Below, one piece after another: positions 14,158 through 21,660 of a stretch of DNA of 64,000 nucleotides. The stretch is from assembly GCF_002214585.1 (NCBI RefSeq), contig NZ_CP014862.1, positions 1,116,001 through 1,180,000 of the forward strand, given 5' to 3'. Made by a program: the position numbers and the translations under genes. Below the pieces are notes generated by a model. That model was not told the DNA's origin, did no database searches, and worked only from the letters and a program-made list of their open reading frames with translations. The stretch is from Thermococcus profundus. Its GTDB lineage: Archaea > Methanobacteriota_B > Thermococci > Thermococcales > Thermococcaceae. Every line of letters begins with the position of its first letter. Positions within the stretch are counted from its first letter, which is position 1.

Positions 14158-15858
14158 ATGGCTCTGCCTCGGGAGTTCCTTGACCGGGCGCGGGTATTCA
14201 ACCCCGACCGGGTTCTTCACGATATCGTGGAGATAAGTCAATTCCACAGGATTCAGGGTTCAAAAGAACTCGTTGAAGCCGTTAGATACATCAAAGAGGA
14301 GCTGGCGACGTGGGGAGTGTCGGCCGTTCTTCATGAGGAAATATACGATGGGAAAAGATGGTATCTGACTCTGAGGACTCCAATAGCGTGGGATCTTTTG
14401 GGGGCAGAGATTGAGATCGACGGCAAAAAGCTGGATTCTGCGAAAACTCCTCTCGTGGCCATGGCCCACTCACCACCGGGGGAGGGGGAGGGTGAGATCC
14501 TTCCGATCCTCCGGGAGGAAGATTGGGAAAGGGCAGAGGGAAAGGTCGTTCTCGTTGGAAGGAACTGGAGGGATTCTTACAAAAAGGCAAACGAAGCCGG
14601 TGCTAGGGCTTTCATAGCCTATCGCAGGGGCACCGGAAGCGCCATTCCATACATCGGACTCTTCCTCTCAAAGGAAGACCTTCAGTGGGCCAGGATACCG
14701 GCTCTGGCCATCCCCGAGAGCTGGGCTTTGGAGGTAATAGACAAGACGAACTCCGGCAAATCCGTGGGGGTCAGATTCTCCGTCAGATCCCAGATCAAAG
14801 AGCGCGAAATCCTCCCAATTCTGTACGCTGAAATCGGAAAAGAGCCCTTTATCCTGTTCACCGCCCACATCTGCCACCCGAGGCCTGGTGCCAACGACAA
14901 CGCGAGCGGTAGCGCAATGCTCATTGAGCTGGCGAGGGCCCTTTCCAGACTCTACAACGAATCCTTCCGCTTTGGTTTCGCCTTCCTGTGGATTCCGGAG
15001 TACTATGGGACGCAGGCCTTCATCGAGCGGTACGCGTCCCCCGAGAAGTACTATGCGGTGATAAACCTCGACATGGTCGGCGGGAGTGAGGACCGTTCGG
15101 GTTCGACACTCATGGTCGTAAGGACGCCCCTCTCAAGGTTCTCGGTGGTCTCGGGGGTTCTCGAGTACTTCGTCGATGCCGCCAATGCCTCGGGGATAAA
15201 GAGCTTTTCGGGATCCGCACTCCCGGCCCTAAAGTCCAGAACCTATCCCTACGAAATGGGAAGCGACCACGACGTCTTCAATTTCTTTGGGGTTCCCTCT
15301 GTGATGCCGATAACGTGGCCCGACCGCTTCTATCACTCCAGCGAGGATACACCGGACAAGATAAGCAGGGAGACCCTCTCGATCATTGGGATGGCAGTCC
15401 TGGCCTCGGCCCTCTTCCTCTCAACCGCCAGCGGTGAGACGCTCCAGAGGTTCGCCAGGGGCTACGCCATGAGGTACCTCGGCGAGCTCGGGATGGAAAG
15501 GGAGACCGAAGTTGCGGAGAGGCTTGTAATGGGGGGCCTTGCCAGGGACACGTCTTTCCTGGGAATAAACATCGGACATAGGTTTGAGGAAAACGGCTGG
15601 CTCAGATGGAATGTGAGGGGAAGAATAACGGAGGAATACATACGTGGCAAAGATCCCTCCCTAGCGGACAGGTTCAAAGAGCTGACGGAGGACAGAAGGA
15701 TACTAGTTTACCTCCACGAGCTCCTGATGCTCGGCGAGATTCTGCCGGAAGAAGAATCCTACCGCGCGCTGGAGGAGGAGTTCGGTTCAATTGACAGAGA
15801 AAAGCTAGGAAAGCTCCTGGACATACTGTTCCAGACGGGGATAGCGGAGAAGGTTTAG
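14158..15858 (+). CDS. M28-family zinc peptidase with inserted PA-like domain
   Basis: A 566-residue cytoplasmic protein with no signal peptide. The M28 metal ligands are all visible: His237 (TAHICHPRPG), Asp247 (GANDNASGS), Glu281 (IPEYYG), Asp305 (NLDMVGG) and His393 (FYHSSEDTPDK). A PA/protease-associated-like insert lies at about 95-200. The C-terminal ~150 residues are helical. The likely role is an aminopeptidase acting on short peptides, a common need in these peptide-fermenting archaea. It is third in the KaiC-like operon and convergent with the next gene, overlapping its end by 4 bases. Confidence 0.85.
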   Translation: MALPREFLDRARVFNPDRVLHDIVEISQFHRIQGSKELVEAVRYIKEELATWGVSAVLHEEIYDGKRWYLTLRTPIAWDLLGAEIEIDGKKLDSAKTPLVAMAHSPPGEGEGEILPILREEDWERAEGKVVLVGRNWRDSYKKANEAGARAFIAYRRGTGSAIPYIGLFLSKEDLQWARIPALAIPESWALEVIDKTNSGKSVGVRFSVRSQIKEREILPILYAEIGKEPFILFTAHICHPRPGANDNASGSAMLIELARALSRLYNESFRFGFAFLWIPEYYGTQAFIERYASPEKYYAVINLDMVGGSEDRSGSTLMVVRTPLSRFSVVSGVLEYFVDAANASGIKSFSGSALPALKSRTYPYEMGSDHDVFNFFGVPSVMPITWPDRFYHSSEDTPDKISRETLSIIGMAVLASALFLSTASGETLQRFARGYAMRYLGELGMERETEVAERLVMGGLARDTSFLGINIGHRFEENGWLRWNVRGRITEEYIRGKDPSLADRFKELTEDRRILVYLHELLMLGEILPEEESYRALEEEFGSIDREKLGKLLDILFQTGIAEKV

Positions 15859-16187
15859 TCCGAGATCTCTTTTTCTATCTCGTTTATCTTGGTGATTATG
15901 CTTTCCTTTATCCTCTCGATAAGCTCCCGCGGGGAGGTGGCCGTATAGACGTAGCCGAGCCAGCCCTGCTCTATCAGGGTTCTCTTAAGGACGCCCTTTC
16001 TGTAGAGGTTAAGAACGTGCTCTCTGACGGATCTTTCACTTATCCCGAGCTCCTGCTGTATCTCCGTTATTCTCATGGGGCGCTTTCTCTCGAGGAGGAG
16101 ACGATACACCCTGAGCTCGGTCTTTTTGAAACCCAGGGATTTGAGGAGCCCTTCCAGCTTCTCGTAAACCTCGTCCTTTGTAGACAT
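15855..16187 (-). CDS. Winged-helix transcriptional regulator (TrmB/MarR-like)
   Basis: A 110-residue protein starting at ATG 16187, which has GGGGAGAAAAG before it; an upstream in-frame ATG at 16217 lies inside the promoter. Residues about 10-75 form a winged helix-turn-helix (FKKTELRVYRLLLERKRPMRITEIQQELGISERSVREHVLNLYRKGVLKR). A C-terminal helix follows that could dimerise. No ligand-binding domain is present. The TATA box GTTTTTAAAT lies at about 16213-16222 on this strand. Target genes are unknown. Confidence 0.82.
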   Translation of the reverse strand: MSTKDEVYEKLEGLLKSLGFKKTELRVYRLLLERKRPMRITEIQQELGISERSVREHVLNLYRKGVLKRTLIEQGWLGYVYTATSPRELIERIKESIITKINEIEKEISD

Positions 16188-16340
16188 CTTTTCTCCCCTA
16201 TGAAGTTTTTCTTTCATATCATTTAAAAACTTTGCGTCATTCTTTTCAATATCCGGAAGTTGGCTGAAAAATTTCTAATTTGTCTGGCGATCTTTCAAAA
16301 AGATATCGACAAACAGGGGGAAAAGTTATAATGATGTCAA

Positions 16341-16501
16341 TGTGGGCCGGGCACAGAGGCCCGCGTTCATTCATCGCGCGGGTGGATGCTCCCGGCCCTG
16401 TGGGCTCGGCGTGAGCACGCTCCGCTCACAGAACCCGATACCTCGCGGAGGCGGGTAAACCGAGCCCATGAGGAGACGAACTGTCCCCTCACTGTCGGCA
16501 G
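16341..16501 (-). ncRNA. Multi-hairpin H/ACA guide RNA
   Basis: On the minus strand there is a short 5' hairpin (16469-16491, TGAGGGGAC/GTCTCCTCA), then two larger hairpins each ending in ACA. The first is closed by GGGCTCGG/CCGAGCCC (16460-16467 with 16402-16409, ACA at 16399-16401). The second is closed by GGGCCGGG/CCCGGCCC (16391-16398 with 16344-16351, ACA at 16341-16343). The second shows a canonical layout: 8-nt pocket arms, upper stem CCCGCG/CGCGGG and a GAUGA...UGA kink-loop for L7Ae. It would guide pseudouridylation of rRNA. Targets were not determined. Confidence 0.85.
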
Positions 16502-16520
16502 TTTGAATTAAGGTTGGGGT

Positions 16521-16530
16521 TCTTAAAAAC
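16521..16530 (-). promoter_or_regulatory. TATA box of the H/ACA RNA
   Basis: GTTTTTAAGA on the minus strand lies about 25 bases before the RNA's predicted 5' end near 16501. It shows that the RNA has its own promoter, downstream of the Lrp-type gene on the same strand. Confidence 0.6.
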
Positions 16531-16574
16531 ATAGCGGGGATTGCTTTATCGGGCGGGATTTGTAAAAGAAGAAG

Positions 16575-17030
16575 TCACTCCAGGGGCATTCCAATGGTCT
16601 CTTTGTGAACCTTCAGCACCACCATAGTGTGGGTTGACTCAACACCCTCCACATCTCCTATCTTGTCAAGGAACTCGTTGAGTTCGTCGCTGTCCCTTGT
16701 ACGTATCTTGGCTATCATGTCGTAGTCCCCGGTGGTCTCGTACACCTCGACTATCTTCCTGTACTTCTTGAGTTCGCTGGCCACGTGGGAGTACATACCA
16801 GCCTTGGCCTTTATGAGAACGAACGCGAGTATGTTGAGGCCCAGCGATCCTGGGTCGAGAACCACCGTAAACTTCTGTATCACTCCCCTTTCCCTCAGCT
16901 TCTTAATTCTCTCGTAGACCGTGGATTCCGCGAGATTAACCTCACGTGCTATTTCCCTGAGGGGAGACCTGCTGTTTTCTTGGAGGATCATCAAAATCTT
17001 CTTGTCAATCTCGTCAAGTCCCGTTCGCAC
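16575..17030 (-). CDS. Lrp/AsnC-family transcriptional regulator
   Basis: A 151-residue Lrp-like protein. The N-terminal helix-turn-helix is LDEIDKKILMILQENSRSPLREIAREVNLAESTVYERIKKLRERGVI. The C-terminal RAM (ACT-like) ligand domain contains the GDYDMIAKIRTRDSDELNEFLDKIGDVEGVEST pattern. These regulators form octamers and respond to amino acids. GTG at 17030 is chosen because GGGGTGA stands before it; an earlier in-frame GTG (17039) overlaps that site. Its TATA box CTTTATATAG is at 17061-17070. Target genes are unknown. Confidence 0.88.
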   Translation of the reverse strand: MRTGLDEIDKKILMILQENSRSPLREIAREVNLAESTVYERIKKLRERGVIQKFTVVLDPGSLGLNILAFVLIKAKAGMYSHVASELKKYRKIVEVYETTGDYDMIAKIRTRDSDELNEFLDKIGDVEGVESTHTMVVLKVHKETIGMPLE

Positions 17031-17060
17031 TGGGATCACCCCTAAAAAATTTTCGGCACA

Positions 17061-17070
17061 CTATATAAAG
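17061..17070 (-). promoter_or_regulatory. TATA box of the Lrp-family gene
   Basis: CTTTATATAG on the minus strand predicts transcription from about 17040. This leaves a leader of roughly ten bases consisting only of the GGGGTGA ribosome-binding site before GTG 17030. Confidence 0.55.
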
Positions 17071-17149
17071 ATGCCGATCTACTCCCTGCCTAACTTTTAT
17101 AAAAGCCCCCAACCCCTTAACTTTGGAGAAAAGGCCAGGGGTGGTATCA

Positions 17150-18316
17150 ATGCCAACGAACGTGACAGCGGAGTACCTAGCGGCCGAGGAAGAGTACAGG
17201 AACGCCAAGACCATTCCTGAGAAAATCCGCGCTCTTGAGAAGATGTACGCCACCGTTCCAAAGCACAAAGGAACCGAGAAGCTCAGGCTCCAGATAAAGA
17301 GGAAGCTCTCCGAACTGAGAAAGGAGCTTGAGAAGCAGCGACAGATGAAGAAGGGCGGCGGTGGGCCCTCCCTCGCGGTGAGGAAAGAGGGTGCCGCCCA
17401 GATAGTTCTCGCCGGCCTCCCGAACGTTGGAAAGAGTTCCCTCATGAAGGCCCTCACCAACGTCGATGCGGATGTGGCTGACTACGCCTTCACGACGGTG
17501 GAGCCGATCCCTGGAATGATGCACCACAAGGACGTTCAGATACAGCTGGTTGAGGTTCCTGGTTTAGTTGAGGGTGCCGCCCTTGGAAAGGGAATGGGAC
17601 CACAATTGCTAAGCGTCATAAGGAACGCCGATGCCATAGCGATTGTTGTTGACATCTCTCAGGATCCACTCAGGCAGATGGAAATCCTTCTGAAGGAGTT
17701 CGAGAGAGCAGGGATAAAGCTCAACAAGAGGAAGCCCAGGGTAGAGATAAAGAGAACTGCCATGGGCGGAATCGTCATCAACGGCCAGGAGAACATCAAG
17801 GGAGATATAAGCGAGGTCATGAGGATGCTCCGCGAGGAGAGGATTCACTCCGCGGAGATAACCGTCAAGGAGCCGGTAACCCTTGAGGAGTTCGCCGACG
17901 CGCTCGATGAGAGCCTCGTCTGGAGGAGGGCAATAATCATCGCCAACAAAGGTGACGCTCCGGGAAGTAAGGAGAACTACGAGAAGCTGGTCAAAGCCTA
18001 CGGTGACCGCTTCAAGATAGTTCCGGTATCGGCGAAGAGGAAGATACAGCTGGACAAGCTGAAGGATGAACTCTACGAGCTGGCTGGCATAATCAGGGTA
18101 TTCACCAAGAGCCCCGGAGAGGAGCCAGCTTACCCGCCCGTGCCGCTCAAGAAGGGCTCAACTGTTATGGACTTGGCGGAGAGGATCCACAAGGACTTCG
18201 CCAGGAACTTCCGCTACGCTAGAGTTTGGGGCAAGAGCGTCAAGTTCCCCGGGCAGAGGGTTGGGGCAGACCACGTATTGGAAGACGGGGATATTGTGGA
18301 GATTCACGCTAGATAG
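17150..18316 (+). CDS. DRG/Obg-type GTPase with TGS domain
   Basis: A 388-residue archaeal member of the DRG family of translation-associated GTPases. An N-terminal helical hairpin precedes G1 GLPNVGKSS (about 95), G3 VEVPGLVEGA and G4 IANKGD. The C-terminal ~70 residues form a TGS domain ending GADHVLEDGDIVEIHA. The G3 motif reads ExPG rather than the usual DxPG, a conservative change that keeps the acid. ATG at 17150 follows GGGGTGGT. The TATA box CTTTTATAAA (about 17094-17103) precedes it. DRG proteins bind ribosomes; the exact role in archaea is open. Confidence 0.9.
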   Translation: MPTNVTAEYLAAEEEYRNAKTIPEKIRALEKMYATVPKHKGTEKLRLQIKRKLSELRKELEKQRQMKKGGGGPSLAVRKEGAAQIVLAGLPNVGKSSLMKALTNVDADVADYAFTTVEPIPGMMHHKDVQIQLVEVPGLVEGAALGKGMGPQLLSVIRNADAIAIVVDISQDPLRQMEILLKEFERAGIKLNKRKPRVEIKRTAMGGIVINGQENIKGDISEVMRMLREERIHSAEITVKEPVTLEEFADALDESLVWRRAIIIANKGDAPGSKENYEKLVKAYGDRFKIVPVSAKRKIQLDKLKDELYELAGIIRVFTKSPGEEPAYPPVPLKKGSTVMDLAERIHKDFARNFRYARVWGKSVKFPGQRVGADHVLEDGDIVEIHAR

Positions 18317-18362
18317 AGTAAAGTTTTTGACAAGTTTTTACAAATCCTGGAGTGGTGGTTTT

Positions 18363-18605
18363 ATGGAGAAGGCCGTTCCAGTGGACTTCATGGATCTCCT
18401 GGGGCCAAGACCCTCCGAGGAACTTCGCCTGCTCGCGGCCATTGAACTCTACCGGGAAAACAAGCTCAGTCTGGGAAAAGCCGCTGAGTTCGCCGGTATA
18501 AGCGTCAGGGAGTTCCTCTATGAACTCAGAAAGAGAAATATCCCGCTGAACTACGATGTTGAAGAGGTCCAGCGGGACATAGAGGTGATAGAGGGCCTTT
18601 TATGA
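18363..18605 (+). CDS. UPF0175-family antitoxin
   Basis: An 80-residue protein ending in the UPF0175 helix-turn-helix pattern: LLAAIELYRENKLSLGKAAEFAGISVREFLYELRKRNIPLNY. UPF0175 proteins are antitoxins paired with DUF3368 PIN nucleases, and such a gene follows with a 4-base ATGA overlap. ATG at 18363 has GGAGTGGTGG before it. T-rich stretches at 18320-18341 separate it from the GTPase gene. Confidence 0.85.
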   Translation: MEKAVPVDFMDLLGPRPSEELRLLAAIELYRENKLSLGKAAEFAGISVREFLYELRKRNIPLNYDVEEVQRDIEVIEGLL

Positions 18606-19055
18606 GGGCTGTCTCCAACACCAGCCCGCTGATCGGGCTCTCGAACATAGGAAGGTTGGAACTTCTAAAGGACGTTTTTGGTGAGGTATTCATCCCGGCC
18701 CGCGGTGGCAAAGGAGTTTGGAGAACCTCTTCCAGATTGGATGCACATTAAAGAGCCAAAAGACAGGCCTCTGGTGAAAACCCTCATGAAACTTCTGGGT
18801 GCGGGCGAGTCAGAGGCCATAGCCTTGGCAATAGAGATGAGAGCGGATTTTCTTATTCTAGACGACCTTAAAGCAAGGAAGATATCTAGGGAGATGGGAA
18901 TTCGGATTATAGGGACCGGGGGCGTAATACTGCTCGCCAAGAAACGGAAGGTCATTGGGGAGGTTAAGCCTCTCTTGAAGGAACTTTCCGAGAAGGGTTT
19001 CAGGCTCTCCGACGAAGTAATAAGAACCATTCTGGAAGCTGCCGGAGAGGATTAA
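18602..19055 (+). pseudogene. DUF3368 PIN-domain toxin, broken by a +1 frameshift
   Basis: Frame 1 from ATG 18602 gives VSNTSPLIGLSNIGRLELL and continues to VFIP, the PIN N-terminus, then runs out at a stop near 18750. The rest continues in the next frame: AVAKEFGEPLPDW, GESEAIALAIEM, FLILDDLKARKISREMG, ending at 19055. Removing one G at 18697/18698 restores one 150-residue protein with the PIN acidic residues. Intact, it would be an RNA-cleaving toxin neutralised by the UPF0175 partner. It may be a true inactivating mutation, a sequencing error or, less likely, programmed frameshifting. Confidence 0.85.
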
Positions 19056-19067
19056 AGAGAAAGGAGT

Positions 19068-19550
19068 TTACCTGCACCACGGCCCCCTACACCTTCTCCC
19101 GTCCTTTCCAGTCATCGCGTCGAGAGAATACTCCTTCCCGTCCAGGCTGTCCATTATGAGCCTCTCACCGCTCTTTTCATATATCCAGAAAACTTTGTAG
19201 GCCCTTTCATGACGAATTATCTCTATTCTCGGCAGCCACCATGAGACGACGCGGGAATTACCCCACGTTATTGCACTCTCGAAGGCCTTTCTCTCCGCCT
19301 CCTCATAATTGACCAGCGGCTCCATCACCTTCTTTTCTTCGACGTCCCATTCATAGAGCTCAATGAAGCCGTCTCCCCTCTCCGCGCCCAGCCGATACAG
19401 GTCAACGTAGGCGAAATAGTCGAAGACCCTGTCGCTCCTCCCGAGGCGTTTGTAGAACAGCCTTAGGTGGAATATGCGGTAGGGATACAGGACGAAGTCG
19501 GGATTCGGTACCTCTGGTTTGAATATCGGCCTCATTACAGCAACCTTCAT
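19068..19550 (-). CDS. Hypothetical protein, probably Thermococcales-specific
   Basis: A 160-residue protein that I do not assign to a family. It is rich in aromatic residues (YRIFHLRLFYKRLG, SRVVSWWLPRIEII, AYKVFWIYEKSGERLIMD), suggesting an alpha/beta fold of a small soluble domain. It has no signal peptide or membrane helix, and its C-terminus carries two Cys (RRCRGPWCR). ATG at 19550 follows GGGGGAGTGAG, a strong ribosome-binding site. It is convergent with the toxin remnant. Confidence 0.75.
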   Translation of the reverse strand: MKVAVMRPIFKPEVPNPDFVLYPYRIFHLRLFYKRLGRSDRVFDYFAYVDLYRLGAERGDGFIELYEWDVEEKKVMEPLVNYEEAERKAFESAITWGNSRVVSWWLPRIEIIRHERAYKVFWIYEKSGERLIMDSLDGKEYSLDAMTGKDGRRCRGPWCR

Positions 19551-19657
19551 CTCACTCCCCCTACAGTTTACAATCCCCGGCTAATTAACTCTTGCGGAAG
19601 GTCTGACGATATTTTTGAACATCTCGTCAAATGTCTGGAGCTTTTTCACCAATAATC

Positions 19658-19707
19658 TTATATTTACCGGGGCCATATAAGTATCTTGATGCCTGCCTCT
19701 AGGCATC
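19658..19707 (+). promoter_or_regulatory. Promoter and hairpin before the proline symporter
   Basis: Two TATA-like elements, CTTATATTTA (19658-19667) and CCATATAAGT (19673-19682), are followed by a perfect inverted repeat GATGCCT-GCCTCT-AGGCATC (19688-19707). The repeat covers the expected transcription start of the symporter operon and could be an operator or a 5' RNA hairpin. Confidence 0.5.
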
Positions 19708-19728
19708 CATGTATCGAGGTGGTTTAAA

Positions 19729-19908
19729 ATGGGGCTGAGTGGTGAAGCCTGGGCAACGCTGTTGGTTCCAACGATTTTGGGTTTTTTGGTTATGATTTTG
19801 TACGGCTACTGGGACAGAATAACGGGGAAGGAGTACTACGTCGACGCCGATATTCTAGCCTACGACGAAGATCTCATAGAACAGCTCAAGGAGGAGGGTA
19901 AGGCATGA
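19729..19908 (+). CDS. Symporter small accessory protein
   Basis: A 59-residue protein with one membrane helix (WATLLVPTILGFLVMILYGYW) and an acidic C-terminal tail (KEYYVDADILAYDEDLIEQLKEEGKA). It overlaps the symporter start by 4 bases (ATGA). Small one-helix proteins in this position accompany many SSS-family transporters in archaea and probably form a complex with them. GAGGTGGT before the ATG supports the start. Confidence 0.85.
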   Translation: MGLSGEAWATLLVPTILGFLVMILYGYWDRITGKEYYVDADILAYDEDLIEQLKEEGKA

Positions 19909-21521
19909 ACGGGCAGATACTCATCGGCTTCCTGTTCTACCTGGGTCTGCTTGCCTACATAGGCTGGTGGGCCAACAAGTACACCAAGACCGAAGACCAG
20001 TACTTCGTCGGCGGCAGGAAGGTTCACGTTTTAGCGGCCACCCTCTCGGACAAGGCCAGCGACTTCTCCGGCTGGCTGATGCTGGGATATCCTGGAAGCG
20101 CCTTCAAAGCGGGTCTAGGAGCATTTTGGGCTGGAATAGGCTGTCTCTTCGGTACCCTCGCTGACTATGTTCTCATTGGTCCGAGGCTCAGGATTTATGC
20201 CGGTAAGTTCAGGGCGATAACGGTTCCAGACTACCTTGAGGCAAGGCTCAAGGACAACACCAAGCTCATAAGGATCCTCAGCGCGCTTATCATAATCGTC
20301 TTCATGACGGCTTATGTTGCCGCCCAGTTCGCGGCTGGCGGAAAGACCTTTGCAGAGGGCTTTGATGTAAGCGTAAACACTGGAATCATCATAACTGTTA
20401 TCATCCTGACTGCGTACGTTATCACCGGTGGTTTCTTTGCGGTGGTTTGGACCGATGTTGTTCAGGCCCTCTTCATGCTGCTGACCCTCATTGTCGTCCC
20501 ATTCCTGGCTCTGGCGGAGATAGGCGGCCTCGACAAAGCAACTGACATAATAGCCTCCGCCGACCCCAACAAGCTCCACCCCTTCGGCGGAGCAACCGGC
20601 TGGGCTGCGATAATCTTCGCCATAGGCTACGCCTCATGGATAGTCGGCTACCTCGGTCAGCCGCACATAGTTACGCGCTACATGAGCGTTGAGGATCCGA
20701 GAAAGCTCAGAAGGCCCGGTATCTTCATCAGCGGCATCTGGACAACCATAGTCCTCTGGGGAGCCTTCTTCGCGGGATTCCTAGGCTTTGCGCTCTACCA
20801 GGCGGGAATGCTTAACGTCAGCGATCCCGAGCGTGTTGTTCCGGCAATGGCCGTTGAGCTCATGCCCGGCTGGATAGCGGGCTTCGTCATAGCGGGCATA
20901 ATCTCAGCAGTTATGAGCACCGCCGATTCACAGCTCCTCGTCGCTTCCTCGGCGATAGCGAGGGACTTCTACCACAAGGTCCTCGGCAAGGAGCTCGGCA
21001 AGAAGCAGATGGTCAACATCTCCAGGATTGTCGTTGCCGTCGTTGCGCTGGTCGGCCTCTGGTTCGCCATAAGTGGCCCGAAGGTCATCTACCAGATGGT
21101 TGCTACCGCGTGGGGTGGCCTAGCTGTCGGCTTCGGCCCGATACTAACGCTGAGCCTCTGGTGGAAGAAGGTCACCAAGGAGGGCGGAATCATTGGAATG
21201 GCCTACGGTCTGATCAGCGAGGTCATCTTTGAGGCCAAGATATACGGCTGGGCCTTCACCAAGGACGCTCCGGGCATCTGGGGAACGATAGGCGGCTGGT
21301 TCCAGGACGTTCCTGTGTTCTTCATCAACTTCTTCATAACCCTGCTCGTCATCATAATCGTCAGCCTCCTCACCAAGCCGCCGGAAGACGTCGTCAAGCT
21401 CCATGAGGAGCTCTTCAGGAAAGTTCCCATCGAGACCGGAAAGAAGACGGTGATGGAGACGAGAGCCAAGAGCCAGGTCGAGAACGTCGCCGACTTCCTG
21501 ATTGAGAAGGGCCTCGCCTGA
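19905..21521 (+). CDS. putP: Sodium/proline symporter (SSS family)
   Basis: A 538-residue polytopic membrane protein with about 13 hydrophobic helices. The SSS signatures are visible: EDQYFVGGRKV early, DKASDFSGWLMLGYPGSAF, and GIISAVMSTADSQLLVASSAIARDFYH near residue 335, which includes the Ser/Thr residues of the Na2 sodium site. The adjacent proline dehydrogenase operons make proline the likely substrate. It is coupled to the small accessory protein and followed by a pyrimidine-rich probable terminator. Confidence 0.92.
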   Translation: MNGQILIGFLFYLGLLAYIGWWANKYTKTEDQYFVGGRKVHVLAATLSDKASDFSGWLMLGYPGSAFKAGLGAFWAGIGCLFGTLADYVLIGPRLRIYAGKFRAITVPDYLEARLKDNTKLIRILSALIIIVFMTAYVAAQFAAGGKTFAEGFDVSVNTGIIITVIILTAYVITGGFFAVVWTDVVQALFMLLTLIVVPFLALAEIGGLDKATDIIASADPNKLHPFGGATGWAAIIFAIGYASWIVGYLGQPHIVTRYMSVEDPRKLRRPGIFISGIWTTIVLWGAFFAGFLGFALYQAGMLNVSDPERVVPAMAVELMPGWIAGFVIAGIISAVMSTADSQLLVASSAIARDFYHKVLGKELGKKQMVNISRIVVAVVALVGLWFAISGPKVIYQMVATAWGGLAVGFGPILTLSLWWKKVTKEGGIIGMAYGLISEVIFEAKIYGWAFTKDAPGIWGTIGGWFQDVPVFFINFFITLLVIIIVSLLTKPPEDVVKLHEELFRKVPIETGKKTVMETRAKSQVENVADFLIEKGLA

Positions 21522-21546
21522 TTTCTCTCTCTGTTTCTCCCTCTTC
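21522..21546 (+). terminator. Pyrimidine-rich terminator after putP
   Basis: T/C-rich sequence with several TTT runs (TTTCTCTCTCTGTTTCTCCC) directly after the symporter stop codon. It is the kind of U-rich end that stops archaeal RNA polymerase. No hairpin is seen. Confidence 0.4.
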
Positions 21547-21565
21547 ACTTGCCTTAGTTTATTTA

Positions 21566-21610
21566 AACCAAAGGTTTTAAACCATTTTTGGACAGCCTAA
21601 CATTTATAAA
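21566..21610 (+). promoter_or_regulatory. Promoter of the PDH1 operon with motif shared with PDH2
   Basis: AACCAAAGGT-N3-AAACC followed by a T run (21566-21589) lies just upstream of the TATA box CATTTATAAA (21601-21610). The same AACCAAAGGT-N3-AAACC occurs at the PDH2 promoter (24354). The expected transcript start is about 21631, 30 bases before the ATG. Confidence 0.55.
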
Positions 21611-21660
21611 CATTGGTGTATATGAAAGAACGCCTATTGTAAACTTTTCGAGGTGGGAGC

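Noticed and set aside
18690-18705. Programmed +1 frameshifting in the PIN toxin
   Set aside because: No stimulatory structure or typical slip site recognised; a mutation or sequence error is simpler.
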